Counted from the first letter of the stretch, positions 9,090 to 17,680 are shown. The stretch is 64,000 nt of DNA from Sphingobacterium populi (GCF_001586775.1 NZ_LQXS01000002.1:720565-784564); one strand, 5' to 3'. Made by a program: numbers and translations. Notes: a model not told the origin generated them from the letters alone.

Positions 9090-9724
9090 ATAAATTATTT
9101 AAGAAATCATTCAGTTGTCAGTATGATTAATTCTTGATCAATCGGCGCTAACAAACTTTTGCATCAGTGGTTTCATATATTCACTCACTTTTTTACAGTA
9201 ATATGGGTGCTCTTGGTAGTACGAATATAGAACCTCTTTTATCTGTTTTCTAACAATACGTAAAAATCCATTTTCTGCGATATACCCCTACACAAATATT
9301 TGTCACATTGAGTATGTGTACATATAAGAGGCCTGTGAAGCAACCACAAGAAGAACTCGCGTACCTGGTGCAGTCTTTGTGCAGTTAATTCTATTGGATT
9401 GATACGATGAAATCTTACAATTCGTAAATGGCGACGCAGGACTTTTCAGCGTAGGAATTGAGAATATTGCGATAACTGATCACGATCTTCAGGTCTGACG
9501 CCGTAACGCGCAAATATAGAAGAATGGTTCTTATGTACGGGAAATAATTTCGTAGTTGTAGCGAAAATGCTACAATGTTAATATATAAATATTCAGTACC
9601 ATTGCTGCGATGTTGTTTAAATATCCTGCTTGTGCCTATATATTGAAAATAGTTCGCATCTGTGATATCTTTATGGTATTCATCAAAAAGGGTAATTATT
9701 GATTTGGTGATATTTAAAAATTTT
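9090..9724. other. non-coding stretch
   Basis: No gene recognised. A minus-strand frame crosses its right part (9415-9993), but its serine-rich start is simply the antisense of acidic codons in the plus-strand gene at 9725. Confidence 0.35.
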
Positions 9725-9985
9725 ATGCAATTTGTTAAACTAACCCGCGACATTTTACATTGCCTGCTGAAGCAAGGATATACGATTATTCGATCTGCCT
9801 CCCCATTAAGTAGCGAGAATCCTTCTTGGTTTCCGGATACAATAAGCGTTGAAGAGCATTTGCTTTGGGAAGACAAACAGTTTAAAAAGCATGATTTTGG
9901 ATTCGAAGGGACGCATGTTCTCATTATTGTCGATGCTTTAGAGGAACTTCGGGAAGAAGATTTGATTGGAGAGGTATGGGTATGA
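9725..9985 (+). CDS. hypothetical acidic 86-aa protein
   Basis: From the ATG at 9725 the product (MQFVKLTRDILHCLLKQGYT...) is compact, with amphipathic helices and an acidic C-terminus (VDALEELREEDLIGEVWV). The frame stays open upstream to 9662, but that part looks non-coding. No signal peptide or known domain. It could be a small conserved protein of Sphingobacteriaceae; I do not recognise it. The antisense frame in the same place is less protein-like. Confidence 0.45.
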   Translation: MQFVKLTRDILHCLLKQGYTIIRSASPLSSENPSWFPDTISVEEHLLWEDKQFKKHDFGFEGTHVLIIVDALEELREEDLIGEVWV

Positions 9986-10562
9986 TCAACCATCTATATG
10001 AGCCAGTATGATGTAGATGTTGGGAAGCCATTATGTCCTTGAACATTTGTGAAACACCTGGCCCATGTTTGATGAAAATAATTCTTCACTCTATTTTGCT
10101 GCCTTTCAAACAAAAGTGATTGTAAAGGAAGAAAGTCGGTTAGTAAATGACTCGTTTATTACTGGAACTAAATCTATTGTCCGAAAGATTGGTTCGAATT
10201 ACCTGATCGAACCCATTTTTTTAGGTAATACCACATTTAATATTACCGTATCCTAAATTCCATATTAAAAATTCAAAATCCCTGATAAATAACTTTAAAG
10301 AAATTCGAGTAAGGGCAAGTGTAATTGCTAGAATCGCCAGCGCCTATTTGAAGTTCGTTAGGTTAAAAGCTCTAAAAATGTTTGAGGAAATTAGTTATTT
10401 CTTCAGGGGGAGAATGGTGGTGAAAAATAGTAATGCACATTATTCGAGACGTATTTACACGCGAAATATTTTAATTCACTATAATGTAATATGATGGGTA
10501 TGATTGTTGGACAGCGATACAAGCAAATACACTTAATGTACTAATTTAGCTACGATATATCT
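9986..10562. other. non-coding stretch
   Basis: A 63-codon frame (10065-10256) is present but lacks convincing coding character. The remainder is AT-rich with no repeat or hairpin worth naming; it presumably includes the promoter of the receiver gene at 10563. Confidence 0.35.
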
Positions 10563-10931
10563 ATGACTCCAAGAAATAAGATAATGGTCTGTGACGATGA
10601 TGAGAGCATCGCAGATGTGATTCAAGTTGTATTAGAAATGTCTGATATGGAAGTAGAAGTTGAATGTGATAGTAGTAAACTCTACAGTAGAATACAAATC
10701 ATGAATCCCAAGGTTTTATTGATTGATCTTTGGATGCCTAAAATGTCTGGTGATAAGGTAATAAAACAGCTTCGTTCCATAGAGGAATTTAAAAATTTAT
10801 ATATCGTGTGCATTTCTGCAAGTATGGATGGAATGCATGTTGCTATGGAAGCAGGGGCAAATGCTTTTCTTCCAAAACCTTTTAATATGGACGATATAGT
10901 GAATGCCGTGGATAAAGGTATCGCCGCTTAA
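10563..10931 (+). CDS. single-domain response regulator (CheY-like receiver)
   Basis: The 122 residues are one receiver domain and nothing more. The acidic pocket is D11-D13 (VCDDDES), the phosphoacceptor is D55 (LLIDLWMPKMSG), the conserved Ser is at 86 (CISAS) and Lys105 lies in FLPKPF. With no output domain it probably acts by protein contact or in a phosphorelay. No kinase is adjacent; the triple-PAS kinase 3 kb to the left is an orphan and a possible partner, which is inference only. Confidence 0.9.
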   Translation: MTPRNKIMVCDDDESIADVIQVVLEMSDMEVEVECDSSKLYSRIQIMNPKVLLIDLWMPKMSGDKVIKQLRSIEEFKNLYIVCISASMDGMHVAMEAGANAFLPKPFNMDDIVNAVDKGIAA

Positions 10932-10943
10932 TTCTGCTTTTAA

Positions 10944-11318
10944 CTATCGCAAACGTTTCATATTAGCTGTCACTCTTCCCTCTTCCAAAGCCAGATCGTT
11001 CCCAGAAATTCTATATTTAAATCCAAAACGCTCGTATGGCTTCCCATCGCTTTGAGTCAAATTGATGTGTACCGAATCTTGAGATATTTCGTAAAAACCT
11101 TCACCATCAGCTGTCGATAGGAATGACATATCAGACCTAAAGTCAAAGAAATAATCTTCGGAATCAATAGTATCAATTGTTATTTGGCCCTCAGGTGATA
11201 TTCTCTGTTCGGAAAAGTAATACCATTTTCCTTGAATTTGATCCAGGTTCGTATAATTATCCTTTCCGCAAGAAGATACTATTGTAGCGGCAAATAGTAG
11301 GCTGGTTAGGTTTTTCAT
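10944..11318 (-). CDS. small lipocalin-like lipoprotein
   Basis: The 124-residue product has a signal peptide ending in a lipobox with Cys17 (FAATIVSSCGKDN), so it is a lipoprotein. The remainder (QGKWYYFSEQRISPEGQ..., FDFRSDMSFLSTADGEGFYE) has the GxW start and alternating strand pattern of small lipocalin-like domain proteins of Bacteroidota. Ligand and role are unknown. It converges with the receiver gene, leaving 12 bases between the stops. Confidence 0.7.
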   Translation of the reverse strand: MKNLTSLLFAATIVSSCGKDNYTNLDQIQGKWYYFSEQRISPEGQITIDTIDSEDYFFDFRSDMSFLSTADGEGFYEISQDSVHINLTQSDGKPYERFGFKYRISGNDLALEEGRVTANMKRLR

Positions 11319-11596
11319 TATTATCGATTTGCAATAATAATGCCGATATCTATTCGCAAATTCCTTTTAAAATCCATCCTTTTTTTCGACTTAGCACTTT
11401 TAATTTTTTCGTTTTAAGTTTGGTTTAAAAATCTAAAATCGCCACTTGTATGAGCTAATTGCATATACTTATCTAAATCGATCTTACTGCAATTTATGTA
11501 GGGGTGTGGATATTTATTTAAAAGTCAGATTCTGTATTGAATATGCATAATATTGGTAGCTATTTTTGTACATTGCTTGCAAAAACATTCCACTAA

Positions 11597-12025
11597 ATGA
11601 CTATTGATCTTGATAGATTTTTAAAAGCCCAAAATCACGTTTACTTAAATGCACTGCGGGAAGTTCAAAACGGTCAAAAGCGATCACATTGGATGTGGTA
11701 TGTTTTTCCTCAAATTACTGGTTTAGGCCATAGCGATACATCTAGATTTTACGCCATTCAAAGTTTAAAGGAAGCATCTGCCTTTTTAAAACATCCCGTG
11801 CTTGGCGAAAATATTACAGAAATTTCAAATGCGCTTCTAGGTCTATCACATTTGTCAGCATATGATATATTTGGTAGTCCCGATGATTTGAAACTGCACT
11901 CCTCTATGACCTTATTCTCACAAGTTAAAGATGCTAATGATGTTTTTAGGAAAGTCATTGAAAAATATTTTAATGGCAAATTAGATCAAAGTACCATAAA
12001 GATACTTCATATTATAGAGAAGTGA
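11597..12025 (+). CDS. DUF1810 family protein
   Basis: The 142-residue product matches the DUF1810 pattern from end to end: LDRFLKAQNHVYLNALREVQ at the start, then KRSHWMWYVFPQITGLGHS, AFLKHPVLGENITEI and a C-terminal DQSTIKILHII. The family is widespread, cytoplasmic and largely helical, with no established function. It is monocistronic. The ATG start is supported by alignment of the first helix with the family start. Confidence 0.85.
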   Translation: MTIDLDRFLKAQNHVYLNALREVQNGQKRSHWMWYVFPQITGLGHSDTSRFYAIQSLKEASAFLKHPVLGENITEISNALLGLSHLSAYDIFGSPDDLKLHSSMTLFSQVKDANDVFRKVIEKYFNGKLDQSTIKILHIIEK

Positions 12026-12699
12026 TATTCAGTAGCTATTAAGGATTGGTTCTGTCAATGAATTCATACAAGTAAATTTTCAGAGAGTGAATTTTCAGAG
12101 AGTCAGCGAGCTTTTTCCGCGAAATCAAATTTAAAATTATATCATAATTCTTCCTAAAGTATTCAACTCTTTTCTTTTTTGGCAATTTTAAAAGCCGGTA
12201 TCTATAATGAAGTTGATGAGAATGGGCTCCCTTATTTTATCGAATAATATAAAAGATTCAGTGGATTTTTTATTTGATAGATTCTGTCCGCCGAAGTGGG
12301 AAACACTATTTATATGCTTCCAAAAGTTTGGAACTATTTCTTGATAATTTTTATCAAACTTTGATAGGAAAAAATGTAAGTCCGCTTTCACCTCTTGCCT
12401 TTCTCGTTGTTTTAATACTAATCAAATTCATTTTGAATACAGTGATAAGATAATCAATGCAAAGTTTTACGAAACTGAGGGTATAATAGCATTTGCCTAG
12501 CGTGAAATGGCATTTGCTAGGTTTATTTCCCACAATTAATATCTCGCGAGATGTAACAGGCATAATGCTATCAAATTTTTGATACGCATTACCGAATACT
12601 CCATATTGCGAACTGATCGATCAATTAGTCTTCAAGGCCTGAAGCCGTTTTTCCGATGCGAGATCGGTAATTGGTTTTACTAAAGTAGGAGGGGTAAAT
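12026..12699. other. intergenic region with IS-like repeats and leader of the peptide gene
   Basis: No credible gene. It holds a short direct repeat (GAGAGTGAATTTTCAGAGAG region near 12080-12100), the second copy of the tandem IS-like motif (12482-12575), an imperfect palindrome TATCAAATTTTTGATA (12569-12584), and the presumed promoter and leader of the peptide gene at 12700. Confidence 0.4.
12482..12575. repeat. tandem ATTTGCCTAGCG motif, copy 2
   Basis: ATAATAGCATTTGCCTAGCG and AAATGGCATTTGCTAGG repeat the unit seen at 3128-3195, followed by CATAATGCTATC near 12561. It probably marks another lost insertion-sequence end and lies just upstream of the peptide/two-component module. Confidence 0.5.
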
Positions 12700-12828
12700 A
12701 TGGATTTACAACAGATTGTAAGCCTGTATGAAATCTTCTCAGAAGTTCCAGTATCTCTCGAAGATATTTTGGATGCGGCAGAAGAAGAGTCACCGGGAAG
12801 GAAGTGCTTAATAGCTTTCCCGTTCTAA
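12700..12828 (+). CDS. candidate ribosomal peptide precursor, 42 aa, ending CLIAFPF
   Basis: An ATG preceded by AGGAGGGG at 7-base spacing, an unusually strong Shine-Dalgarno sequence for this phylum, opens 42 codons. The N-terminal two thirds (MDLQQIVSLYEIFSEVPVSL, then EDILDAAEEE) is an acidic amphipathic helix, typical of a leader. After SPGRK comes a short hydrophobic tail CLIAFPF with the only cysteine, at residue 36. A hairpin follows, then an acyltransferase, a LytS-type kinase and a LytTR regulator on the same strand. I infer a precursor of a modified signal peptide: acylated at the Cys or Lys, or cyclised through the Cys as in Agr peptides. No family is recognised, and a chance frame is not excluded. 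Confidence 0.55.
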   Translation: MDLQQIVSLYEIFSEVPVSLEDILDAAEEESPGRKCLIAFPF

Positions 12829-12837
12829 GACAGAACA

Positions 12838-12865
12838 GTAGGCAGCGTCTAATTACGCTGTCTAC
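12838..12865 (+). terminator. hairpin after the peptide gene (terminator/attenuator)
   Basis: A 10-bp stem with one G-T pair (GTAGGCAGCG with CGCTGTCTAC) closes an 8-base loop and is followed by TTTTAAAC. Its place between the peptide and acyltransferase genes suggests partial termination, making peptide transcripts more abundant, as in many precursor operons. Confidence 0.6.
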
Positions 12866-12899
12866 TTTTAAACTCCATAATACTTAAATACATCTTGGT

Positions 12900-13766
12900 A
12901 TGTTAAAATCGAAAAGCAGCGATGAGCATATTGGTAATATTACTGATAAGGATTCATTAGAGTTTGCACTGTTCTCCGCAAATATTCAACACATTCTTAA
13001 CGTTCCTAGCTCGAGCGAAATAATAGGGATCTATGAGCGTAGCAAAACCTTTCAAAAAAAACAAGCAAATTGGAATCCTAATAATCCGTTAGATAAACTA
13101 TCCGCGCAGCTCTTTAATACACTTCAAAAGACAACTTTTATAGCCACCTTTCATTTTGGGTATTACAGATCACTGGTCCTCAAATTAGTGAATGATGGAT
13201 ACAAGGTTTGCATACCTGTTGCAAGAAAGATACTTGATTCGCAAATGAGTTATTATGCTAACGTTTTAGGAGTAATAAGAGCAAGAAACATTGTCCTTTT
13301 AGATGCAGAAGATTCAGGTCTTTTTTTCAAAATCGCAAAATATTCGAAGTTAGGATATCATACGTTGTGTTATCTAGATGGAGGCTCAGGTGTTAAGACA
13401 AAACGTATAAGATCTCGTGGGTCATTAGTTCAAGTGTCTTTAGCAAATGGGTACATCATAAGCAAGTTAGCGTTTTTAAAATTTGCCTATATCTGCAATT
13501 TGTCAGTAATACTTTGTATCCATTCAGGCAGATTAGTTGATATCGATTGTGACAACCTTTCGGTTAAATACTATCCTGTCTTGGAAGATGAATCATCAGA
13601 TGCATATTCTAGGCGTATAATTCACCAATTATATTCTGATTTCGAATCATTTCTGATTAAAAATCCAGAAATGTGGGAGTGTTGGTTTTATTTACACCAA
13701 TCTAACCTCCCAAAATCTAAATCGTCGAACTGGAAAATTGAAGATCGTTTGCTCCTTTTATTTTGA
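12900..13766 (+). CDS. LpxL/HtrB-like acyltransferase
   Basis: The 288-residue protein follows the LpxL/HtrB (lysophospholipid acyltransferase) plan: FHFGYYRS with His85 in place of the catalytic HFGNWE, GYKVCIPVARKILDSQMSYY matching the substrate-site segment, YLDGGSG at 158-164, and a C-terminal NPEMWECWFYLH like the family's HPEQWLWLH. There is no N-terminal membrane anchor, which lipid A acyltransferases normally have, so it may act on a cytoplasmic substrate. The peptide gene 71 bases upstream makes peptide lipidation plausible (inference). The stop at 13764 may be a frameshift: a +1 frame extends 34 residues to 13867. Confidence 0.65.
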   Translation: MLKSKSSDEHIGNITDKDSLEFALFSANIQHILNVPSSSEIIGIYERSKTFQKKQANWNPNNPLDKLSAQLFNTLQKTTFIATFHFGYYRSLVLKLVNDGYKVCIPVARKILDSQMSYYANVLGVIRARNIVLLDAEDSGLFFKIAKYSKLGYHTLCYLDGGSGVKTKRIRSRGSLVQVSLANGYIISKLAFLKFAYICNLSVILCIHSGRLVDIDCDNLSVKYYPVLEDESSDAYSRRIIHQLYSDFESFLIKNPEMWECWFYLHQSNLPKSKSSNWKIEDRLLLLF

Positions 13767-13884
13767 AGAGCGATTATTATATTTTAGACAAGAAAAACTA
13801 TCAATCAATCCGTGTCTCGAAAGAAAAATTCGATAAATTATTTAGTAGAAAGGTTGAGAAATCATAAATTAGTGATTTTCCCAA

Positions 13885-13916
13885 GGCAGTGAATAAAAAC
13901 CCCTTTTATTCCTGCC
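13885..13916 (+). terminator. hairpin between acyltransferase and kinase genes
   Basis: A 13-bp stem with one bulged base (13885-13898 with 13904-13916, arm GGCAGTGAATAAAA) closes a 5-base loop 18 bases before the kinase start. No T-run follows, so it could be a regulatory leader structure instead of a terminator. Confidence 0.4.
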
Positions 13917-13933
13917 ACTAACTTAATCATCTT

Positions 13934-14992
13934 ATGAGCAGAATTACAATACATAATGTAGGCGTAATATATCATCATGGTGTCTTTTGGCTAATCTACC
14001 TAGTTTATTTTTACAGTGTGAATTTACTGGGAAACAATGAAATGTCTTTTTTGATAGCACTTTTAAGTGTTCCCTACTTTGCAGTAATATTTTACTCCGT
14101 ATCATGGATTTTGAGGCACTTTTTTCGTAGAAGGAATTTTGTTGTTAGCATTATTCTGATGATCACATTCTATTCATTATCATCATGCCTAATTTATTTT
14201 GTGATGTATGGCAATCAATTTACTGGATTACTGTACGGAGCTTACGTTGTATCTGATTATCCATTTAGTTTAAGAGAGTTCTTGCAGACAATACTAATTA
14301 TGCATGGTCACTTTACCATGTTAGCAATACTCTATAATGAATATGAACGAAGAATTAGTGAAGTAAAAGAAAAACTAAAGCAGGTAGAGCAAAGAATAGC
14401 TGCCCAACAACAAAAGGCAAAGTTTGAATATATTTCTTTAGCCCAACAAGTTTCAGCACACACAATGGTAAATGTATTTCAATATTGGAAAAGCCATTTC
14501 CAGATTATTAGTCCAGAACTATTACCTCAGATCGATAGACTGTATGAACTGATGTTGTATTACATGCATTCTCATGATGTTAGTAGTCCGAAATCTATAC
14601 TCTGCAGCGTAGAACTCAGCATTGTGCAAGCATATGTAGAAATACAAAGATCTTTGACATCAGTACCCATAGAGATAGTTTGGAATATAATAGGCAACTT
14701 GGATAGCAATGCAATTCCGCCTACTACTCTAATGACTTTGATAGAGAATGCACTCAAGCATGGGATAACAGATGACCCCGAATATCCGGTAAATGTTGTG
14801 TTTAGTGTGAAAATTGATGAAATAAATATTCGCATTGAAAATAAGATTAAAAAAAATATAAACTCACCTAGCCATGGTGTTGGCCTTACTGCACTGAGAA
14901 AGCGTTTAGAATATATTTATAATGATGATTTTAAGTTAAGTGTAAATAATTCTCAGTCTTGGTTTAGAGTAGAACTCAGAATAGTAGTTTAA
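13934..14992 (+). CDS. LytS/AgrC-class membrane histidine kinase
   Basis: The first 140 of 352 residues form four hydrophobic helices with short loops (about 12-33, 40-62, 70-95 and 113-135) and no large extracellular domain, the layout of kinases that sense small hydrophobic signals in the membrane. A coiled coil leads to a His_kinase (PF06580-type) module. The usual PHFLFN box reads SAHTMVN: His and Asn are kept but the aromatic core is changed. The ATPase part has TLIENALKHGI and GVGLTALRKRLEYIY. It lies 11 bases from the LytTR regulator gene, so the two form a pair. Its signal could be the peptide encoded at 12700 (inference). Confidence 0.85.
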   Translation: MSRITIHNVGVIYHHGVFWLIYLVYFYSVNLLGNNEMSFLIALLSVPYFAVIFYSVSWILRHFFRRRNFVVSIILMITFYSLSSCLIYFVMYGNQFTGLLYGAYVVSDYPFSLREFLQTILIMHGHFTMLAILYNEYERRISEVKEKLKQVEQRIAAQQQKAKFEYISLAQQVSAHTMVNVFQYWKSHFQIISPELLPQIDRLYELMLYYMHSHDVSSPKSILCSVELSIVQAYVEIQRSLTSVPIEIVWNIIGNLDSNAIPPTTLMTLIENALKHGITDDPEYPVNVVFSVKIDEINIRIENKIKKNINSPSHGVGLTALRKRLEYIYNDDFKLSVNNSQSWFRVELRIVV

Positions 14993-15003
14993 AGATATAT
15001 CTT

Positions 15004-15747
15004 ATGAGAAAGTACCACACCGTTATCATTGATGATCAGCAAGCAAGTATAGACCATCTATTAGATCTTTCTAAGCATATTGATTACATAGAAATTATTG
15101 GAACTTTTCAAGATCCTTTTAAAGCGCAATCATTCCTTAGACGCAATAGAGTTGACTTTATAATTTTAGATATAGAATTAAGGAATTTCGATGGATTTGA
15201 ATTTCTTAGCACGCTACCTAATCCTCGTATTCCTACCATACTGTATACGGCACATTCAAAATATGAAGATAGGGGATATGATTTGACCTTGGTAGATGTA
15301 CTTTTAAAACCAGTAAGCTCAAGCAGGTTTAAAGGTGCTCTGCGAAGAGTGAATAATGAATTGAAAGATAATTTACTTCCAGATAGTTCATTAGAGGAAC
15401 TTTGTGATTATTTCCAAGTAAGAGGGCCAGGTAAATTCGAACGACAATTAGTCTGGTACAAAAATGTATTATACATTGAGAGTATTGATAACAAGGTTCT
15501 AATTCATCAGATTGGATTTGATAAGCCGCTAGTTAGTAATATGCCGCTTCGAAATATCATCGATATGCTACCTAGAACATGGTTTTTGCAATGTCATAAG
15601 AGTTATATTTTCAATATTAACTTTTTTAAAAAATACCATAACAAATCCGTTCATCTGACGGTGAATAAAGTACAGCTACCAGTAGGAGATAGGAAGGTAT
15701 TTAAGAGATTCGATCATTTCTTAGAAGACGAGAACAAGTTATGTTAA
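15004..15747 (+). CDS. LytTR-family response regulator
   Basis: The 247-residue product has an N-terminal receiver (acidic pocket in VIIDDQQ, phosphoacceptor Asp in FIILDIEL near residue 58, VLLKPVSSS with the conserved Lys) and a C-terminal LytTR DNA-binding domain from about residue 140 (VLYIESIDNKVLIHQI; WFLQCHKSYIFNINFFKKY; LPVGDRKVFKRF). LytTR regulators include AgrA and often control peptide-signalling and competence-like functions. It is encoded with the kinase before it. The closest downstream gene is rteC of the conjugative element, which makes control of transfer an attractive but unproven role. Confidence 0.9.
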   Translation: MRKYHTVIIDDQQASIDHLLDLSKHIDYIEIIGTFQDPFKAQSFLRRNRVDFIILDIELRNFDGFEFLSTLPNPRIPTILYTAHSKYEDRGYDLTLVDVLLKPVSSSRFKGALRRVNNELKDNLLPDSSLEELCDYFQVRGPGKFERQLVWYKNVLYIESIDNKVLIHQIGFDKPLVSNMPLRNIIDMLPRTWFLQCHKSYIFNINFFKKYHNKSVHLTVNKVQLPVGDRKVFKRFDHFLEDENKLC

Positions 15748-15895
15748 ACCCAGTTACCCGAAACCACAGATAGTTTTCACTCATAATAAACTTTACGGTA
15801 AAGGGTGGTTTTACTTATATAAAAAAAGTTCGCGTATTTTTCTGTGGTAAGTACCTAGCATCAATTTATTAAACATTCATATAACATGTATTAAT

Positions 15896-16774
15896 ATGAT
15901 TGACATAATCTGTGAAGAGCTCTATCTAAGCATGATGAAAAAACTTGGTGAAATAAATACCAGATTACGAGAATCTGTTGATGACCTTAAGCTTTCCCTA
16001 ACATGTATCAATAGTACAATACATAGACTAAAATCAAGTTTTAGATCTTTAGAAATAATGGATGAAACAAAGGAAATTCATTTTTTTAAGTTTCAAAAGC
16101 CACGCTTCTGTGCTTGGCAGATATTTGTTGTTGAACTTAATCAGGTAATATCTTCCACACCGAAGGTAACCGATAGCATGCTGATAGATTACTACAAAAA
16201 CGAAATAGAGATCATAAATAGATTTTTTCGTTTATACGCTTTTTATCATCAATATTACCTGATTAATGAATCTGCAATGGATGAGGTTTTTTTTCTTATT
16301 CGTAATAGATCATTGTTCCCTCCTGGACGAGAGATTGTAGAAAGTGATAGTGAGTTTTCTACAGAGCTAGATTACTTATTTGCTGCATTCAAAGCTAAAG
16401 ACATGCTACTTGATTTTCTAGTCATGCGTGTTAAGATTTTACAGCTTAATTCAGATCAGATTATTGTTCAGCAAGTTCTTGGTAAGAAAAAGCGGTCATG
16501 GTCAGGTACGAAAATGGAGTTGGTTGAATTTGCGTATGGTATTTATTTTACACGACGTGTTAACGGTGGCAAAGCAGATATTTCGGATATAATAACATGG
16601 TTAGAAGACAGTTTTAGCGAAGATCTGGCACAGGCGTACCGTATGTTTGTCGATATTACCCGCCGCAAAACGATCAGCCAAACTAAATATCTCGATGAGA
16701 TGCGCGGTGCCATTCATGAACATATCGAAGAATCCTTGAAATACAAACCCCAAAAAAGACGTCCAAAAAATTGA
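15896..16774 (+). CDS. rteC: RteC-family conjugative element regulator
   Basis: The 292-residue protein has the RteC layout: a helical N-terminal region, a central YYKNEIEIINRFFRLYAFYHQYY segment and a conserved C-terminal part (KMELVEFAYGIYFTRRVNGG, then DITRRKTISQTKYLDEMRGA) with a basic tail. In CTnDOT, RteC is activated by the RteA/RteB two-component system and switches on excision genes. No rteA/rteB is seen here; the LytS/LytTR pair just upstream occupies the place they would have. It marks the left part of the conjugative element. Confidence 0.85.
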   Translation: MIDIICEELYLSMMKKLGEINTRLRESVDDLKLSLTCINSTIHRLKSSFRSLEIMDETKEIHFFKFQKPRFCAWQIFVVELNQVISSTPKVTDSMLIDYYKNEIEIINRFFRLYAFYHQYYLINESAMDEVFFLIRNRSLFPPGREIVESDSEFSTELDYLFAAFKAKDMLLDFLVMRVKILQLNSDQIIVQQVLGKKKRSWSGTKMELVEFAYGIYFTRRVNGGKADISDIITWLEDSFSEDLAQAYRMFVDITRRKTISQTKYLDEMRGAIHEHIEESLKYKPQKRRPKN

Positions 16775-17386
16775 TTGATCAACCGAATAACCGTTATATC
16801 CGGAGAAAAAATAACCTTACCAATATACTCATCTTGTTAAATGGTTTGGCCCAGACCATTCCCGCAAACCCCATTAAATCAAAATACCGGAAAAAAAATC
16901 GCTACTTACCTCCCAATTCGCAGGCAATCCACCAATCCCAACTCCAAAACCTACAAAAAATCAGCTTACAAAACGTAAAAAATCCCATTGAAAAAATCGA
17001 TACCAATGCTTCCATATTGGGAAAGCTCCGTCTCGCCAATCCCCAATTTTGATCCCAGTTAGGACACGTTCATTGACTTTGAGGGAAGAAGCATTTCTGG
17101 TAATGAACCGGAAATTATTGTGCAGTCGGGCAGTATTATCGCCGCATACGTGTATGCTGAGAGTACTGCTTCGATGAACCATAGGCAGCCGGTTTCGGCG
17201 GGTATGTAGATACCCACGTGTGTATTCCCGATTGAAAAATATAGAGCGGTCCGCTCCGTAGCGATACGTTATTGATTTTACAGCAAAATGAAAGAAATTC
17301 ATTGACCGAGAAATATAATTTATGGGGGGGCAAACAGCCCCCTCTTATTTTACAAATGACCATTCATCAACCAGTACAATAAAATT
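16775..17386. other. intergenic region within the conjugative element
   Basis: Overlapping frames on both strands (16771-17052 plus, 16961-17302 minus) give low-complexity products and I do not believe them. The composition shifts here from AT-rich to the GC-richer conjugative element. A small dyad GAGCGGTCCGCTC lies near 17242. It probably holds a promoter region for the genes from 17387. Confidence 0.35.
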
Positions 17387-17680
17387 ATGTCAACACAGAC
17401 AAACAACTTTTCGACCAAGGAACTGGCGATACTGTTAAAACATGCAGCCCAAGAGGGGGCTGATAATGCCATAAAAAAAGAACAACCTATACCCGATAAA
17501 CTGACCAAAGCCACGGCTTACCGCCTTTACGGCCGAAGCAATGTTGACAGATGGTTACGGGAGGGCCTAATCTCTACACATACAGATGAAAGCGCTCAGA
17601 CTTTCCTTGACAGATCGGAACTTGAAACCGTTTCGGTTTCAAGCAACCGAATTACCTACCTGCCCGTAACGGACAGATAG
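17387..17680 (+). CDS. small excisionase-like/DNA-binding protein of the conjugative element (paralogue 1)
   Basis: The 97-residue product starts with a helix (FSTKELAILLKHAAQEGADN), then has a segment TKATAYRLYGRSNVDRWLRE and an SELETVSVSSNRITYLP end. The next gene (17781) has the same plan, with YLKKSEAFKRYGRKNVEHWI and MELEAVSKSRQAMHYL. The middle segment looks like a MerR/excisionase-type winged helix (choosing a residue-specific helix, then a wing with THTDESAQTFLDR). I infer a small DNA-binding protein for regulation or excision. Exact family not recognised. Confidence 0.6.
   Translation: MSTQTNNFSTKELAILLKHAAQEGADNAIKKEQPIPDKLTKATAYRLYGRSNVDRWLREGLISTHTDESAQTFLDRSELETVSVSSNRITYLPVTDR

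Noticed and set aside
9415..9993. 192-codon minus-strand frame
   Set aside because: Its serine/lysine-rich start is the antisense of acidic codons in the plus-strand gene, and the rest lacks protein character.
10065..10256. 63-codon plus-strand frame
   Set aside because: No ribosome-binding context, domain or operon partner; cannot be told from chance.
3128..12575. Composite transposon bounded by the two IS-like repeats
   Set aside because: No transposase, no target duplication seen, and the enclosed genes look like ordinary chromosome.
13934..15747. Reading the kinase/regulator pair as RteA/RteB
   Set aside because: RteB is an NtrC-type regulator with an AAA+ domain; here the regulator is LytTR and the kinase is LytS-type.
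16771..17302. Overlapping frames of 93 and 113 codons after rteC
   Set aside because: Low-complexity products on opposite strands with no support for either.
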